Origin: Dreissena polymorpha
Taxonomy: Eukaryota > Mollusca > Bivalvia > Myida > Dreissenidae
NCBI RefSeq assembly: GCF_020536995.1
Contig: NC_068358.1
Coordinates: forward strand, 37,151,050 to 37,215,049
Length of the DNA: 64,000 nucleotides
Direction: 5' to 3'
Shown: piece after piece, positions 57,401 through 63,891 of the stretch
Layout: each line of letters starts with the position of its first letter
Numbering within the stretch: position 1 is the stretch's first letter
Made by a program: the position numbers and the translations under genes
Notes under the pieces: generated by a model
Told to the model about the DNA's origin: nothing
The model's database searches: none
The model's input: only the letters and a program-made list of their open reading frames with translations

Positions 57401-59243
57401 ATCTCAAAAAAGAGGTGGCGCGCGTGATTAACGGCCGTGGTCGTAGTATATTCTTTGCAATCATGTTTCTAATACAATACAATGAAATTGCGAATAAATA
57501 ATAATACTTATAATGTGGTTTGAGCAGATTTAATGAGTTATTAATACATCACCATATGCATGTTTAATAGTTGAATTATCGCATTATGGTAAATTAAAAA
57601 AGAAACTTCAGAACTATCCAGAACAAACGCGACTGTTAAGTTTAAACGTGTGTGCTGTCTGTCCAGCTTCGTGTTGATCCAGTGGGCCCAGCCTTTGACG
57701 TGAGTCTTCCCATCGAGGTCATCATCGGGACAATCCCTCACAAAATCCACCGCATTGAGCCCCACTACGCTAACGCTGCTGTACAGAAGGCGGGACCTTT
57801 AAACGGCAGCGCGCATGCACACAGACCGCAAGCTCAAGTTTCGCCCCTTGCACAGGTTCAGCCAATAGGGGTCCCTGTACTACCATCGCAGGACGGCCAT
57901 ATGGTGTTGTTAAATCAGACCTTGGCGCAACGGTCTCAATCAGGGGCATCGGGGTCGGATAGGGGCTCCGATAGGGGTCAGGGTCAAAATAGACCCCCGT
58001 CCCGGGCCTCGAATGCCCCGTCCACCACGTCATCGACGTCCGTCCAATCAAAACGAAGTAAGTATTTCATTCTTAACCATAAAATAGCTTAACACAAATA
58101 TGATAATAATAATATAAATATAAGCACGATGCGTATACGAGTAATACATGTTTTGCTACTGGCGTTTTGTGCATGCGTGTTTATGATTTAGCTTTTAAAT
58201 AAATAAAAACTTATCGAAACTGTAATTAATGAAAGAGACTCGTTCGCAGTTCACCAACATGAAAATGTAAATAAAAATGTCATAAATTCAAAAAAAAATT
58301 GTATGTCATATAAGTATTCAGACACGCAAAATAACCCACTTGAATAGGAAAGCTATTAAAAATGTAAACGTTAGTTTATTAAAAGTGATATTATGAGCAT
58401 GTTTCACTGTTGAATTGAGCTGAAAAGAATTAACAGGTCAAAAGAGTTAGTTAAAATGTGGTTACTGACCAATGTTCTACAACTCATCTTGCTACCAGTT
58501 GTTTATAAAAATATATTTTATATTAAATATTTCACATGACTCACCCAGTCCTCTAAGCCGAAATGATCCGTAAAACAAAATTGTGTCTTTGTGTCGTATG
58601 AACGAATCTGCACTAAAACTATATTTAGGCTAACATCGTACATGCATGATCAGTTGTCAAACGAAAGTACGGTTGATATTCAAATGCATTATTTTTCTCT
58701 TTCCGGGATATTGTTTTAGTATGTTGATGCTGCATTAACAAATATAAGTGTATATGAAGTGAAACACCAAAAATAAACAACGGTTGCGATAGACACCTAT
58801 AAACTGTTAGATGCCCATAATATCACTTTAATAGTCAACAATCGAAATGGGATTAAAGTGCTTCATCCATAAGTTGGCAAAGCATTTGTTACGACATAGA
58901 ATTTAGATCCGAATTCAGATATTTCGTTGTGAAGTGATTGTGCCTAAGCTTTTGTTTCTAGAAGTCCTGGGCTGAACCGCAGGCATTGCACAATTTTATT
59001 TTATTGTTTCTTTGTTATGAAACTTATACAATTTCTTCCGAATACTAAGTTGTGTTAAAATGTTTTCTTCATCACTACGAAGGTCTTTATGTAAGAAATA
59101 AATATGTTTGATGTTGCTTGATTTCAGTATCTGTGATTTTTGTCGAGTCCATAAGCAAAGGCTTTCGACGACCCGTTACGGATGAACATGACAGCCGCGA
59201 TGTGAAGTATGCGCCTGTGTATCCGTACTACAAATGGAGATAG
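24386..59243 (+). CDS. Alpha-arrestin (arrestin domain-containing protein), whole locus with alternative first exons
   Basis: The spliced product is 464 residues (454 with the first exon at 24386). Residues 1-173 form the arrestin N-domain (VKGRGYVHWTD, ERTLVLCGD, AGRYSYPFQCQLP, YGNVRYWVKATIE) and about 174-320 the C-domain (EKSLCCWCCLSGEI, KRGFVPGEPI, then IEVIIGTIP). The tail (321-464) is rich in Ser/Gly/Gln and ends YAPVYPYYKWR. CCWxCxSG and GxxPGExI are diagnostic of the ARRDC2/3/4/TXNIP group. Such proteins act at plasma-membrane and endosomal faces as adaptors linking receptors or transporters to NEDD4-type ubiquitin ligases. Unlike vertebrate ARRDC3 the tail shows no PPxY; only EPHY and APVY are present. 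Seven coding exons join with perfect phase (1,1,0,0,0,1), and exon 1 can be supplied by four alternative exons. The family is near certain; which vertebrate paralogue is closest cannot be settled here. Confidence 0.93.
24498..26183. other. Intron 1 sequence, nothing recognised
   Basis: AT-rich intron. A short run of ATAGAT/AAAGAT repeats lies near 25316-25342. No open frame or repeat family is recognised. Confidence 0.4.
26184..26403. mobile_element. Hairpin MITE, family B copy 1
   Basis: The ends AACCAATTTATGCCTAG and CTAGGCATAAATGGGTT are inverted repeats. Inside is a strong hairpin, GAGACGCCGCTTGATGCGGC with its complement, flanked by GTAGACCCAGAT and TAGGTCTGCGCTG. Copies also lie near 48402 and 51415. 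The element is non-coding. Confidence 0.88.
27294..27811. mobile_element. TTAA-type MITE carrying a tRNA-like promoter segment
   Basis: The outer ends TTAAAGGGATCTTTTCACG and GTGAAAAGGCCCCTTCAA are inverted repeats starting at TTAA/TCAA. The interior holds a tRNA-like stretch (27588-27675) with a perfect A box and a near-consensus B box. So this is a DNA-transposon-type element with a captured tRNA or SINE head, not a simple SINE. It has no open frame. Age is moderate, since the end repeats differ at a few positions. Confidence 0.75.
27588..27675 (+). other. tRNA-like pol III promoter region inside the MITE
   Basis: TAGCTCAGTAGG (27595-27606) fits the A box consensus TRGYNNARNNGG, and GGTTCGAAACT (27653-27663) is one base off the B box GGTTCGANNCC. 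The spacing of about 57 bp is normal for pol III. The middle (GGACTCTGGCAGGACTCC) cannot fold into a standard anticodon stem and the acceptor ends do not pair well, so it is not called as a tRNA gene. Confidence 0.65.
29404..29410 (+). promoter_or_regulatory. Candidate TATA box for first exon A
   Basis: TATAAAA within GGGTATAAAAGGGG is a strong core-promoter match. It lies 966 bp upstream of the exon-A ATG, in a stretch whose counterparts in units B and C also hold TATA-like sequence at the aligned site (TATAATA/TATAAAA and TATAATG). The distance implies a long leader or a non-coding first exon. Confidence 0.4.
30370..30511 (+). CDS. Arrestin gene, alternative first exon A
   Basis: The ATG opens 47 codons starting MKAGNVVQDFSLSL, with CPVYLAGHAVMGTLHLDV as the strand-turn-strand of the arrestin N-domain, ending AAA T before GTAAGT. 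It joins exon 2 as FPLK-C-IAITVKG. It differs from exon C at 22 of 142 bases by my count, with a cluster of changes replacing CSRLCD by CTMVAG. The frame and consensus donor are intact in spite of that divergence. Confidence 0.78.
31111..32479. other. Intron 1 sequence, nothing recognised
   Basis: AT-rich. Alternating AT/CA low-complexity sequence lies at 32170-32285. No gene-like features. Confidence 0.4.
32480..34890 (-). mobile_element. LINE, minus strand, 5'-truncated and decayed
   Basis: Reading right to left gives WFDKECRDYKR (linker after the missing endonuclease); FWKKLKNRS and SRGQDEIPPAFFK (34248-34880), the RT N-terminal region; GCLFPIQLFSFFINEL near 33790; then FADDVALLADTV (about 33690), the RT active site with its two aspartates; LLQGSEIWGF (about 33300); and LRTSTNGFHYIW with the Cys/His motif CPICNTCEKENELHFLFKCP (32546-33082). 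Frames change between these blocks and at least one in-frame stop occurs, so it is inactive. The order and the C-terminal CPIC...H...C motif are those of the CR1/Jockey/I group; the clade is not resolved. It lies antisense within arrestin intron 1. Confidence 0.9.
34891..35213. other. Intron 1 sequence, nothing recognised
   Basis: An AT-rich stretch between the LINE and the next MITE. No features seen. Confidence 0.4.
35214..35452. mobile_element. MITE with GGGGACCGTTTCA-type ends
   Basis: The left end CCCGGGGACCGTTTCAATAA and right end TTTATGAAACGGCCCCCTGG are inverted repeats. The next inner bases (GCGTCGTAGTACAC versus the complement of GTCGTACGATC) also pair loosely. Length is about 240 bp and it is non-coding. 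The GGGGCCGTTTCATAAA end type is common in bivalves. Confidence 0.8.
35780..36100. mobile_element. Non-autonomous repeat with GTCCGCCGTCC microsatellite
   Basis: It runs from GCTCGGCGTTTTCGGAGAAA to CCGAGCGTGGCACCCGTTA. The start and end halves GCTCGGCG and GCCGAGCG are inverted. It contains a GTCCGCC/GACGTCC repeat (35826-35878) and TCAAAGGTCAAGGTCACTGTGACC, which has AGGTCA half-sites in both orientations. The pattern is that of a dispersed mollusc repeat; no protein is encoded. Confidence 0.65.
36101..37429. other. Intron 1 sequence, nothing recognised
   Basis: A 97-codon minus-strand open frame (36795-37088) is AT-rich, Ile/Leu/Lys-heavy and without recognisable motifs. I do not call it a gene. 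Confidence 0.4.
38140..38156 (+). promoter_or_regulatory. Candidate TATA element for first exon B
   Basis: TATAATA at 38140-38146 and TATAAAA at 38150-38156 lie at the place corresponding to the unit-A TATA box (both follow ACTTGA(A/C)GG). The distance to the exon-B ATG is about 810 bp. AT-rich surroundings make chance matches likely, so it rests mainly on the conserved position. Confidence 0.3.
38964..39105 (+). CDS. Arrestin gene, alternative first exon B
   Basis: Forty-seven codons starting MKSGNVVQDFALSL, then CPVYLAGDAVVGTLHLNV, end ACA T before the donor GTAAGT. The open frame extends upstream to 38904, but ATG 38964 aligns with the ATGs of exons A and C. Eleven of 142 bases differ from exon C by my count, so B and C are the closest pair. 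The join to exon 2 is FPLT-C-IAITVKG. Confidence 0.78.
39732..39840 (+). pseudogene. Dead copy of the arrestin first exon
   Basis: The sequence ATGAAGGCGGGAAATGTGGC starts a copy most like exon A (GATTTCTCGATGTCCTTGTG, then GTGCCCCATATGCCTGGCAG). It has a TGA stop after 14 codons, loses the GTGGTGGGCAC..CTTGGACG part, and resumes at GTTCTGCAACA without a splice donor. It lies 627 bp after exon B. It shows that the cassette was copied at least once more and then lost. Confidence 0.85.
41831..44259. other. Intron 1 sequence, nothing recognised
   Basis: Very AT-rich, with a poly-G run at 42662-42670. Similarity between units B and C ends in this interval. No gene-like open frame. Confidence 0.4.
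44933..44939 (+). promoter_or_regulatory. Weak TATA-like element for first exon C
   Basis: TATAATG in ACTTGAAGGATATAATGG occupies the site of the unit-A TATA box but is off consensus. If real, unit C may use a weaker or TATA-less promoter. Distance to the exon-C ATG is about 1.24 kb. Confidence 0.2.
46171..46312 (+). CDS. Arrestin gene, alternative first exon C
   Basis: Forty-seven codons start MKAGNVVQNFSLSLCSRLC, with CPVSLAGDAVVGTLHLDV, and end ACA T before GTAAGT. The join to exon 2 gives FPLT-C-IAITVKG. It is nearest to exon 2 (5.6 kb) and so could be the default first exon. Both the frame and the donor are intact. Tyr in exons A and B (PVY) is Ser here (PVS). Confidence 0.8.
46640..46826 (-). 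mobile_element. tRNA-derived SINE, minus strand
   Basis: On the minus strand the head reads AAAGCTCAGTTGGTACGACG (A box, about 46790-46810), followed by GGAATAGAATTCCTAGGATT and GGGTTCGATCCCTG (perfect B box GGTTCGATCCC, about 46744-46754). The downstream body continues towards 46640. The acceptor ends do not pair, so it is a SINE and not a tRNA gene. It sits in duplication unit C and is absent from the aligned part of unit B. Confidence 0.75.
47684..47930. mobile_element. Foldback MITE, family A copy 2
   Basis: This is the clearest copy. The ends GTTCTGAGAAAACTGG and CCAGTTTTCTCAGAAC are perfect inverted repeats. Inside are ATTAGCCTGTGCAGTCCGCA on one arm and TGCGGACTGTACAGGCTAAT on the other. 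It is about 247 bp long and looks recent within its family. Confidence 0.93.
48402..48625. mobile_element. Hairpin MITE, family B copy 2
   Basis: The ends CTATTTATGCCTAGTGG and CTAGGCATAAATGGGG are inverted, and a central hairpin has GAGACGCCGTTTCATGCGGC. It is in the opposite orientation to the copy at 26184 and the same orientation as that at 51415. Confidence 0.9.
48640..49500. other. Intron 1 sequence, nothing recognised
   Basis: Part of duplication unit C without identifiable coding or structural features. Confidence 0.4.
49713..49882. mobile_element. Foldback MITE, family A copy 3 (internally shortened)
   Basis: The ends GCTCTGAAAAAGGGGGTTTA and CTTTTTTCAGAGC are inverted, and the arms carry CAGATTAGCCTGTGCAGTCC and GGACTGCGAAGGCTAAT. 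About 170 bp long, so roughly 75 bp of the loop/arm is missing relative to copy 2. Confidence 0.88.
51415..51641. mobile_element. Hairpin MITE, family B copy 3
   Basis: The ends ACATTTATGCCTAGTGG and CTAGGCATAAATGGTT flank a hairpin reading GAGACGCCGCATCATGTGGC. It lies just upstream of a family A element and exon 2. Confidence 0.92.
51675..51920. mobile_element. Foldback MITE, family A copy 4, abutting arrestin exon 2
   Basis: Arms carry AGATTAGCCTTTGCAATCCA and GCGGACTGCACAGGCTAATT. The outer ends are CAGAAAAAAACAGGATATAA and TAAAGCCCCGTTTTCACTGA. Its right end is about 26 bp before the first base of exon 2, so the branch-point region of the 3' splice site probably lies in or right beside it. 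Confidence 0.9.
51947..52093 (+). CDS. Arrestin gene, constant exon 2
   Basis: Acceptor TGGTTGCAG precedes GT ATA GCG ATC ACG GTG AAA, completing the split codon from exon 1. It encodes residues 48-97, IAITVKGRGYVHWTDQQLRG to ERTLVLCGD, matching the RGIxxxFxGxAxxHWTE...YF.....L segment of alpha-arrestin N-domains. It ends GGG GAC A before GTGAGT (phase 1). Its GC-rich codons contrast with the AT-rich introns. Confidence 0.93.
52130..52671. mobile_element. Near-palindromic MITE, family C copy 2 (TTAA ends)
   Basis: TTAAAGGGACAGTCAACCACG at the left matches CGTGGTTGACAGTCCCTTTAA at the right in inverted orientation, with TTAA on both sides. The inner palindrome (ATAAATAACGCGAGTAGATTG and CAATCTACTTTCGTTATTTA) is shared with the copy at 13702. 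It begins only about 36 bp after the exon 2 donor. Confidence 0.93.
52672..53193. other. Intron 2 sequence, nothing recognised
   Basis: AT-rich intron between two MITEs. No features seen. Confidence 0.4.
53194..53702. mobile_element. MITE with CCCCCCGTTC ends and TAA target duplication
   Basis: CCCCCCGTTCTCACATAG (from 53197) and CTGTGTGTGAACGGGGGG (to 53699) form the inverted ends, and TAA flanks both. The interior is rich in ACGATC/GATCGT and CTACGAT motifs and is more GC-rich than the intron. A 3-bp TWA target fits PIF/Harbinger-type elements. An 87-codon open frame inside it is not host coding. Confidence 0.85.
53804..54033 (+). CDS. Arrestin gene, constant exon 3
   Basis: Acceptor TATTGCATTACAG precedes CG GCT AAT ATC GGC. 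It encodes residues 97-173, TANIGTEERCVLPAGRYSYP to NVVPDSN, including the arrestin RYSYPFQCQLP strand, CSFEGEYGNVRYWVKATIE and the KTKVPFNVLSPLDLN inter-domain linker. It ends GAT TCC AAT before GTAAGT (phase 0). Confidence 0.94.
54034..54594. other. Intron 3, nothing recognised
   Basis: AT-rich intron of 561 bp. No repeats or open frames of note. Confidence 0.5.
54595..54777 (+). CDS. Arrestin gene, constant exon 4
   Basis: Acceptor TTTACATTACAG precedes GTG CAC GTC. It encodes 61 residues (174-234) opening the C-domain: EKSLCCWCCLSGEISVSLSI, then KRGFVPGEPIRFQADISNFS and CCSVELKM. The CCWxCxSG segment and GxxPGExI turn are the strongest family markers in the window. The donor is GTACAT after AAA ATG, weaker than the others but usable. 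Confidence 0.94.
54778..55755. other. Intron 4, nothing recognised
   Basis: AT-rich intron of 978 bp without recognisable repeats. Confidence 0.5.
55756..55941 (+). CDS. Arrestin gene, constant exon 5
   Basis: Acceptor CGCTTTTGCAG precedes ACG ACG TTG TTC. It encodes 62 residues (235-296): TTLFRTDLDCRSTTQQVCKV, a basic patch KRKQKIGRGEEVTW, and VVPPLPPSCLIGCSIISIKY. The PPLPPSxxxCxIIxIxYxL order matches the ARRDC C-domain (IPPVSPSxxxCxIIRVEYSL). It ends TTG GAG before GTATAG (phase 0). Confidence 0.94.
55994..57439. mobile_element. Large foldback element with arms of about 430 bp, in arrestin intron 5
   Basis: The left end CAGCCGTTAATCACGCGCGCC and right end GCGCGCGTGATTAACGGCC are inverted, and similarity continues inward: TTTTTTGAGATGC pairs with GCATCTCAAAAAA, GGATGTTTTGAAATTT with AAATTTCAAAACATCC, and CAAACGATTGC with GCAATCGTTTGA. 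The arms span about 55994-56427 and 57015-57439 around an AT-rich spacer. An open frame of 81 codons lies in the left arm on the minus strand (56182-56427); the right arm's equivalent is interrupted. No transposase domain is recognised. The superfamily is unknown. Confidence 0.8.
57667..58057 (+). CDS. Arrestin gene, constant exon 6
   Basis: Acceptor GCTGTCTGTCCAG precedes CTT CGT GTT GAT. It encodes 130 residues (297-426). The first 24 close the C-domain (LRVDPVGPAFDVSLPIEVII, then GTIP, equal to ARRDC LPLVIGTIP). The rest is a disordered tail with EPHYANAAVQ, a Gln/Pro/Val-rich stretch, SGSDRGSDRGQGQ and a Ser/Thr run. It ends AAA CGA A before GTAAGT (phase 1). The tail has several potential phosphorylation sites but no PPxY ligase-binding motif. 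Confidence 0.94.
58058..59127. other. Intron 6, nothing recognised
   Basis: AT-rich intron of 1070 bp without repeats or open frames of note. Confidence 0.5.
59128..59243 (+). CDS. Arrestin gene, last coding exon 7
   Basis: Acceptor TTGCTTGATTTCAG precedes TA TCT GTG ATT, completing the Ile codon split by intron 6. It encodes 37 further residues, SVIFVESISKGFRRPVTDE to KYAPVYPYYKWR, then TAG at 59241-59243. The short aromatic C-terminus (APVYPYYKW) is set off from the low-complexity tail and looks like a conserved terminal motif, by analogy with the YPxY-like ends of invertebrate ARRDC proteins. Confidence 0.9.
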
Positions 59244-59475
59244 TGTACAGCGGATTGCGTAAAACTGGGGAATGACATTCAACACACTTCTGTAGTTTCT
59301 GAGAAGGGCACCGGTTCTTTGTGTTACAGCAGTGTATCATGAAATGCAACTAGTTGGGTGTCTTGTATGTTACGGTCATCGATGGTAATTGATGTGTACG
59401 ATAAGTATAGTATTGTTTATGCATAACATTTATCTTGTTCAAATGCTATACTTTTGAATCTCTGTACAATCGACT

Positions 59476-59481
59476 ATTAAA
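59476..59481 (+). promoter_or_regulatory. Possible polyadenylation signal of the arrestin gene
   Basis: ATTAAA, the commonest variant signal, occurs 233 bp past the stop codon. No AATAAA is visible closer to the stop. In sequence this AT-rich, chance occurrence is likely. Confidence 0.25.
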
Positions 59482-61250
59482 ATCTCAGATCTACTATAGT
59501 TTAAATAGACTCACATGTATATCTGGCCTACTTTTGATTTTAATAGAGCGGCAACTTCCAGCAGATATTGTAAGTTGACGGATGTCTACTTAGCTCACAA
59601 AAATGATAATAGCAGTGTTCAACTGAACGCGATATTGCTAAACAGTGTGTTGAAGTTTTGAATCAATATCTAGTTAAATAATAGATATTTACCTCAGGGT
59701 CTCGAAACACACTGCGAATTCATTTCACGTATTCTTTCGAACTCGGTTAATTTGTCTATTTTGACACATTTCTACAAAAAGCTGTATAGAATTGTTTTAA
59801 CAATAACGAATTTCAAACTTCTAAAAACTATTTGTTACGATAGACTACTGGCTTGTGAACTCGTATCTTAATTGAAACTCATCATTTCTTCTGATCATGA
59901 GTTATTCGACCACATAATGTGATACAAAAACATAATTTCTTAAATTAATTAATATGTATCCATATTATTTCAAGCTCAATGTCACCATTCTCTCTAGCCA
60001 TGGCACACTTTCCGCCCATTCTCTCTAGCCATGGCACACTTTCCGCTGGTGATTTGATCCAGTGCTTTAAAGAATGTCAAACAATCTTCCCGTTTTTGAG
60101 AATATGTCAAAAGACATTCACAAGCCTATTCTCACTTTAAAAGTTTTATTATTAACTAGTTTCCTCTATGAAGTAATACAAACAAACACAAACAGGCGAA
60201 TATTAATGAAACACTGACTGAAGATGCAACTTAAAGCAGTTGTGACTAAATATTAATCAAATGAGGTATTTAAAAGAAATTTGGTTTAAGATTTATAAAA
60301 CAAAGAAAACACTAGTATTGACTGCTTAAAATCCATTTCTGTTCGTGCCATACTAATCATAAGGAGATACATACGCTGGTTTTTATTATCATAAAGACAT
60401 AATTTACAAAAAGGAAAGTGAGCCAAAGATGTTGGAAAAACATGTATGCTCTCCAATAAGCATGGTTATAGACTTTTTATATATCGCACGGAAGTGACTG
60501 ACCGATCGACTGCCGTGCAAACCAATATACACCGCTTCTTCCAATGGGGAAAGACGTTGCCAACATGCTTTTGTAGCAATACTATATAAGCGAGGGATTT
60601 CTGAACTCGAACATAACCATGTAAGGAAAGAGTTTTTCTTGCAATCAAACAAAGTGAACTTTACCTTTCGAGCTTTTTTTTTCTTTAAAAAAAATTAATA
60701 CATACCTACACTTTTTCCGAATATATATGCCATAAATGAATATAGAATACATATATAGAAATTAGAAATTACATCAAATTCAACATATGTCAATCCCAAC
60801 TAAAATCAAGTCTACTTCTACCTTAAAATTAACAAGAACTAAAATCAAGACGGTTTTGTTCTTCAAAATAACGGAAAAAATAGTTTTGCTTGTAAAAAAG
60901 CAAATACATGGATATTTTATATCATAGTTAATATAACAATCTCATATTGTTCCTTCGAAAACATTCTGCCTTGGTTATATACAATACAAATGGATCAAAA
61001 GTTCAAAATGTCCAACTATTAGTCAGCATAAGACAATAAAGTCACATTTTTTTCTCAATGAAAATTAAAATTTTATATAAGTGCTGTTAATATTTTTATA
61101 ATAAAAACTATTTGTTTCAAGATACAGCTTTTTAATAGACAATGATGACATGCGCTACCGTAGAAAACCGCCATATACCGTTCAATGAATAGACAATATG
61201 TGTATTCGTATAGATTCCATTCTTAGCAATTTTGGAGACTGGCTTAGATC
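59482..61250. other. Intergenic between convergent arrestin and P450 genes
   Basis: No gene is recognised. A 31-bp direct duplication (CTAGCCATGGCACACTTTCC twice) lies at about 59990-60050. A minus-strand open frame of 82 codons (60404-60652) has no known motif. The 3' UTRs of both flanking genes should lie here. Confidence 0.45.
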
Positions 61251-61328
61251 CTAGCGAGCATCCACCGAAATTTTGATGGGTTTCTCAGGCCGCAGGAACG
61301 CTTCGCTTGTTACGAGCTTCAATGGCAC
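61251..61328 (-). CDS. P450 last coding exon
   Basis: Twenty-five codons plus TAG (complement at 61251-61253). The acceptor reads CCTCAAAAG before GTG CCA TTG AAG. The preceding exon ends in a complete GAG codon, so the join is TE-VPLKL. Confidence 0.88.
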   Translation of the reverse strand: MPLKLVTSEAFLRPEKPIKISVDAR

Positions 61329-62029
61329 CTTTTGAGGATAAATAATGTCATGTCAACAAACATAGCATTATACAAATATAACTAGCAATCATTACAGGTA
61401 TGATTTTTAGACTACACGCTACGAACAATAAATAAACGTCTTCCACTGTTAAAATATCTCCGACATACTTTTTTAAACCAATGAGTTTTTGGTACATATC
61501 CGCGGCTAATCTTCATATTTCGCGAATGCAACATCTGTTTGAATCGGTGTTTGAATCGGTTGTTGCTATAAGAAAACCGTGAGTTCTTGAAATTTACTAC
61601 ACATGTTTTGTAAACAAAAACAATTAGTATTTGAAGCAAGGCTTTAACAGTATTGCACGGTTTCTAAGTAAGTCAGTCAGTCTATCAGCATTAAATGTTA
61701 CAAATATACGGAGCGAACTCCACATATCTGTGCAAGAAGCATTTCTAATCCCAATTGATCCACACATTCCTGGGATTCTAGTACGTACTATTCACCATAA
61801 CTTACCAAGAGAATTGGTGTGTATAACGTTAGTTACATAGCTTTAGTTGAGCTAAGGGTAATTTACCTCTGTTTCCTCGGTCGCCACAAACTTGACCTTC
61901 CGCACACAATTAACCAAGGCAATCTTTGCTTCCAGCAAGGCAAGTCTCATGCCGATGCAGTTCCGAGGTCCTTGGCCGAAGGGCATGAACGCAAACGGGT
62001 CACGAGACCATTTTGCATCCGGTGCAAAC
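61251..62029 (-). CDS. Cytochrome P450 (CYP3-clan-like), C-terminal part
   Basis: Two exons are visible. The upper one (61867-62029) encodes [20 protein letters not shown] and continues [19 protein letters not shown]. This contains the haem-binding loop FxxGxRxCxG with the invariant cysteine, followed by the L-helix. The last exon (61251-61328) encodes [20 protein letters not shown], ending SVDAR and TAG, the IPLKL...L.P..PI.I.V.PR terminus seen in CYP3A-like enzymes. Splice sites are CTCTAG/G, GAG/GTAAAT and CTCAAAAG/GTG, and reading phase is kept. Such enzymes are ER-membrane mono-oxygenases acting on xenobiotics, steroids or fatty acids. Upstream exons (I-helix, ExxR) were not found up to 64000, so they lie outside or after a long intron. 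Assignment to P450 is certain, the clan probable. Confidence 0.93.
61867..62029 (-). CDS. P450 penultimate exon with haem-binding loop
   Basis: 163 bp. The first base completes a codon from the upstream exon (phase 2, probably Arg of an ERF motif), then 54 codons run to GAG before the donor GTAAAT. The haem ligand cysteine is in GPRNCIGMR. The motif is fully intact, so nothing here suggests a pseudogene. Confidence 0.93.
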
Positions 62030-62412
62030 CTAGAGTATGACCATTATAATGAAAGTTTACTATTCAACCGGGCTTAACGGCCATGTGAATACTGTGGGAG
62101 TTTAATGACATAGGTTGATGGCAACACGCATTATAAATGCTTAATTTCTACTAATTAAGTGCGTCGCATAAAAACATGCATGAATATTATAGTCTGCGCA
62201 ATATAAGGATTGAATTTTTTGCTAACCAGAGTTCTATAACATGATATTACATATAAGCATAAAATATACTATTAAGACGCACATGTAACGGCAAAGAAGG
62301 TACATCCGCCTTGTAAACATGTGCTGCTATTGCCAAACTCCCTTGAAATATTATTTTGACCCCTAAGTCTGATATTGATATTTTTTTCTCTATTGATGAA
62401 ATAAACTTAAGC

Positions 62413-62665
62413 CGCGTTCTGTGGAATGGCTTTTTATTCATGTGCGTAAATTGTCGTCCCAGATAAGCCTTTGCAGTCCACACAGGCTAATCAGGGACTA
62501 CACTTTCCGCCTTAATTAGATTTTTGCTAAGAAGAGACTTTCTTTAAACAGATAATATCATAAAAGCGGAGAGTGTCGTCACTGAAAGCATGTGCGGACA
62601 GCACAGGCTATCTTGGAAGATACTTTACGCACATACATTAAACCCCCTTTTCACAGAGTACAACT
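62413..62665. mobile_element. Foldback MITE, family A copy 5, in or upstream of the P450 gene
   Basis: The ends GTTCTGTGGAATGGC and CCCTTTTCACAGAGTAC are inverted. Arms carry CAGATAAGCCTTTGCAGTCC and GCGGACAGCACAGGCTATCT. About 250 bp, diverged. Confidence 0.85.
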
Positions 62666-63891
62666 CAATTTTTTTTTCACTCTATTGATATATGAATTGT
62701 CATTTGCGTGTTAAACTAATTGTTACGCTTTGCGCTAGAATAATAAGCAAAGGGCGATACTTTGATACACATTAAAGAAACAGTCTTGGTTTTTGAACCA
62801 CGCAATGCTGCCTAAATTTTTTAATTATTTTATCAAGTTTCATTTGAATCTCTTAATAATGGTTAGTTATGATATGCATAATACAATTATACCTCATAAT
62901 GCGGCTGTGCGCAGTTAAAATATAAAAAAAATTCAATACAGTGTAATTTTATCTTTGTAGCTTCATTGTAGAGGAATTTAATAGGTCATGGAAGATTATC
63001 AAAAAGCAATTACTTAATTACTCCGTTAAAGATGAAGACAGGTAATGGTGCGTCTACTCTTCCTCTCATAGCCCTTTATTAATATATAAACATTCATTTT
63101 AAAAGGATTTAATCGTTTGCGGGTTATGCTTTAGAAAGTTAAAGAATATAATTGTGTTTTGCTCACACAAAAAGCAAAAGACAATAACTAAAAGCGTTAT
63201 ATAAATGATTGTATTCCTTTTATTTGCACATTCTTCAACGTTTTTAATCAATTTATGAAGTGTGTTGTGAATCCCTTTAATTCTTAAGAGTTCAGACTTG
63301 GTAAATGAACAATTACTATGGGGCAATAACACCGTTAACACAGAAAAGAGAGCTTTGGTCAATGCACTCTTCATGTTCTTTTATAACATGAAGGTTAGTG
63401 AAAATCTGTCAGTACTTATGTTGTACTTAAGAAACGGAATATCACAAATAAGCGTTTGAAATAACTCAAAGTATACTAATAAGGGAGCTGTGGTTATTGT
63501 ACGCTGGGTTTCCTCTGAATCTCCAATAGCAATCTAATCTACAGTCTCAGTTTAATTTGATACTATGCATGCAATACTAAAGAAGTTATGGTCTTCTCGT
63601 GAAAATTTGAGTAAAGGGTACTAACCGTATAAATCATGAAGAGAGATGAAAGGATCTCTTGTTCTTAAACTCCCTAAAAAGCATGATTTCATTATACAAA
63701 CTTTCATTGGAATTCCTTGAGTACGTCATGCTCCGCACAAGACGCCAGTGGGGCGAACGGAAGAATGGAAAACGGAAGATGTGATTGATATATGAATTCC
63801 TTAGGGGATAATCAATATATGCCCTCTCAATAGAAGCCATTTGATACTTTATGCTTGTGATGAAATGGAGCAAAAATATAATCAGGGGCCA
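62666..63891. other. P450 intron or intergenic, nothing recognised
   Basis: No P450 exon could be found here. A 91-codon minus-strand frame (63099-63374) has hydrophobic stretches at both ends but no recognisable family and AT-rich codons, so it is not called. Confidence 0.4.

Noticed and set aside
60404-60652. 82-codon minus-strand frame as a gene
   Set aside because: No motif, no partner exons and base composition as in the neighbourhood.
63099-63374. 91-codon minus-strand frame with hydrophobic ends, as a small secreted or membrane protein
   Set aside because: No family recognised, codon composition is like the surrounding AT-rich DNA, and there is no promoter or exon evidence.
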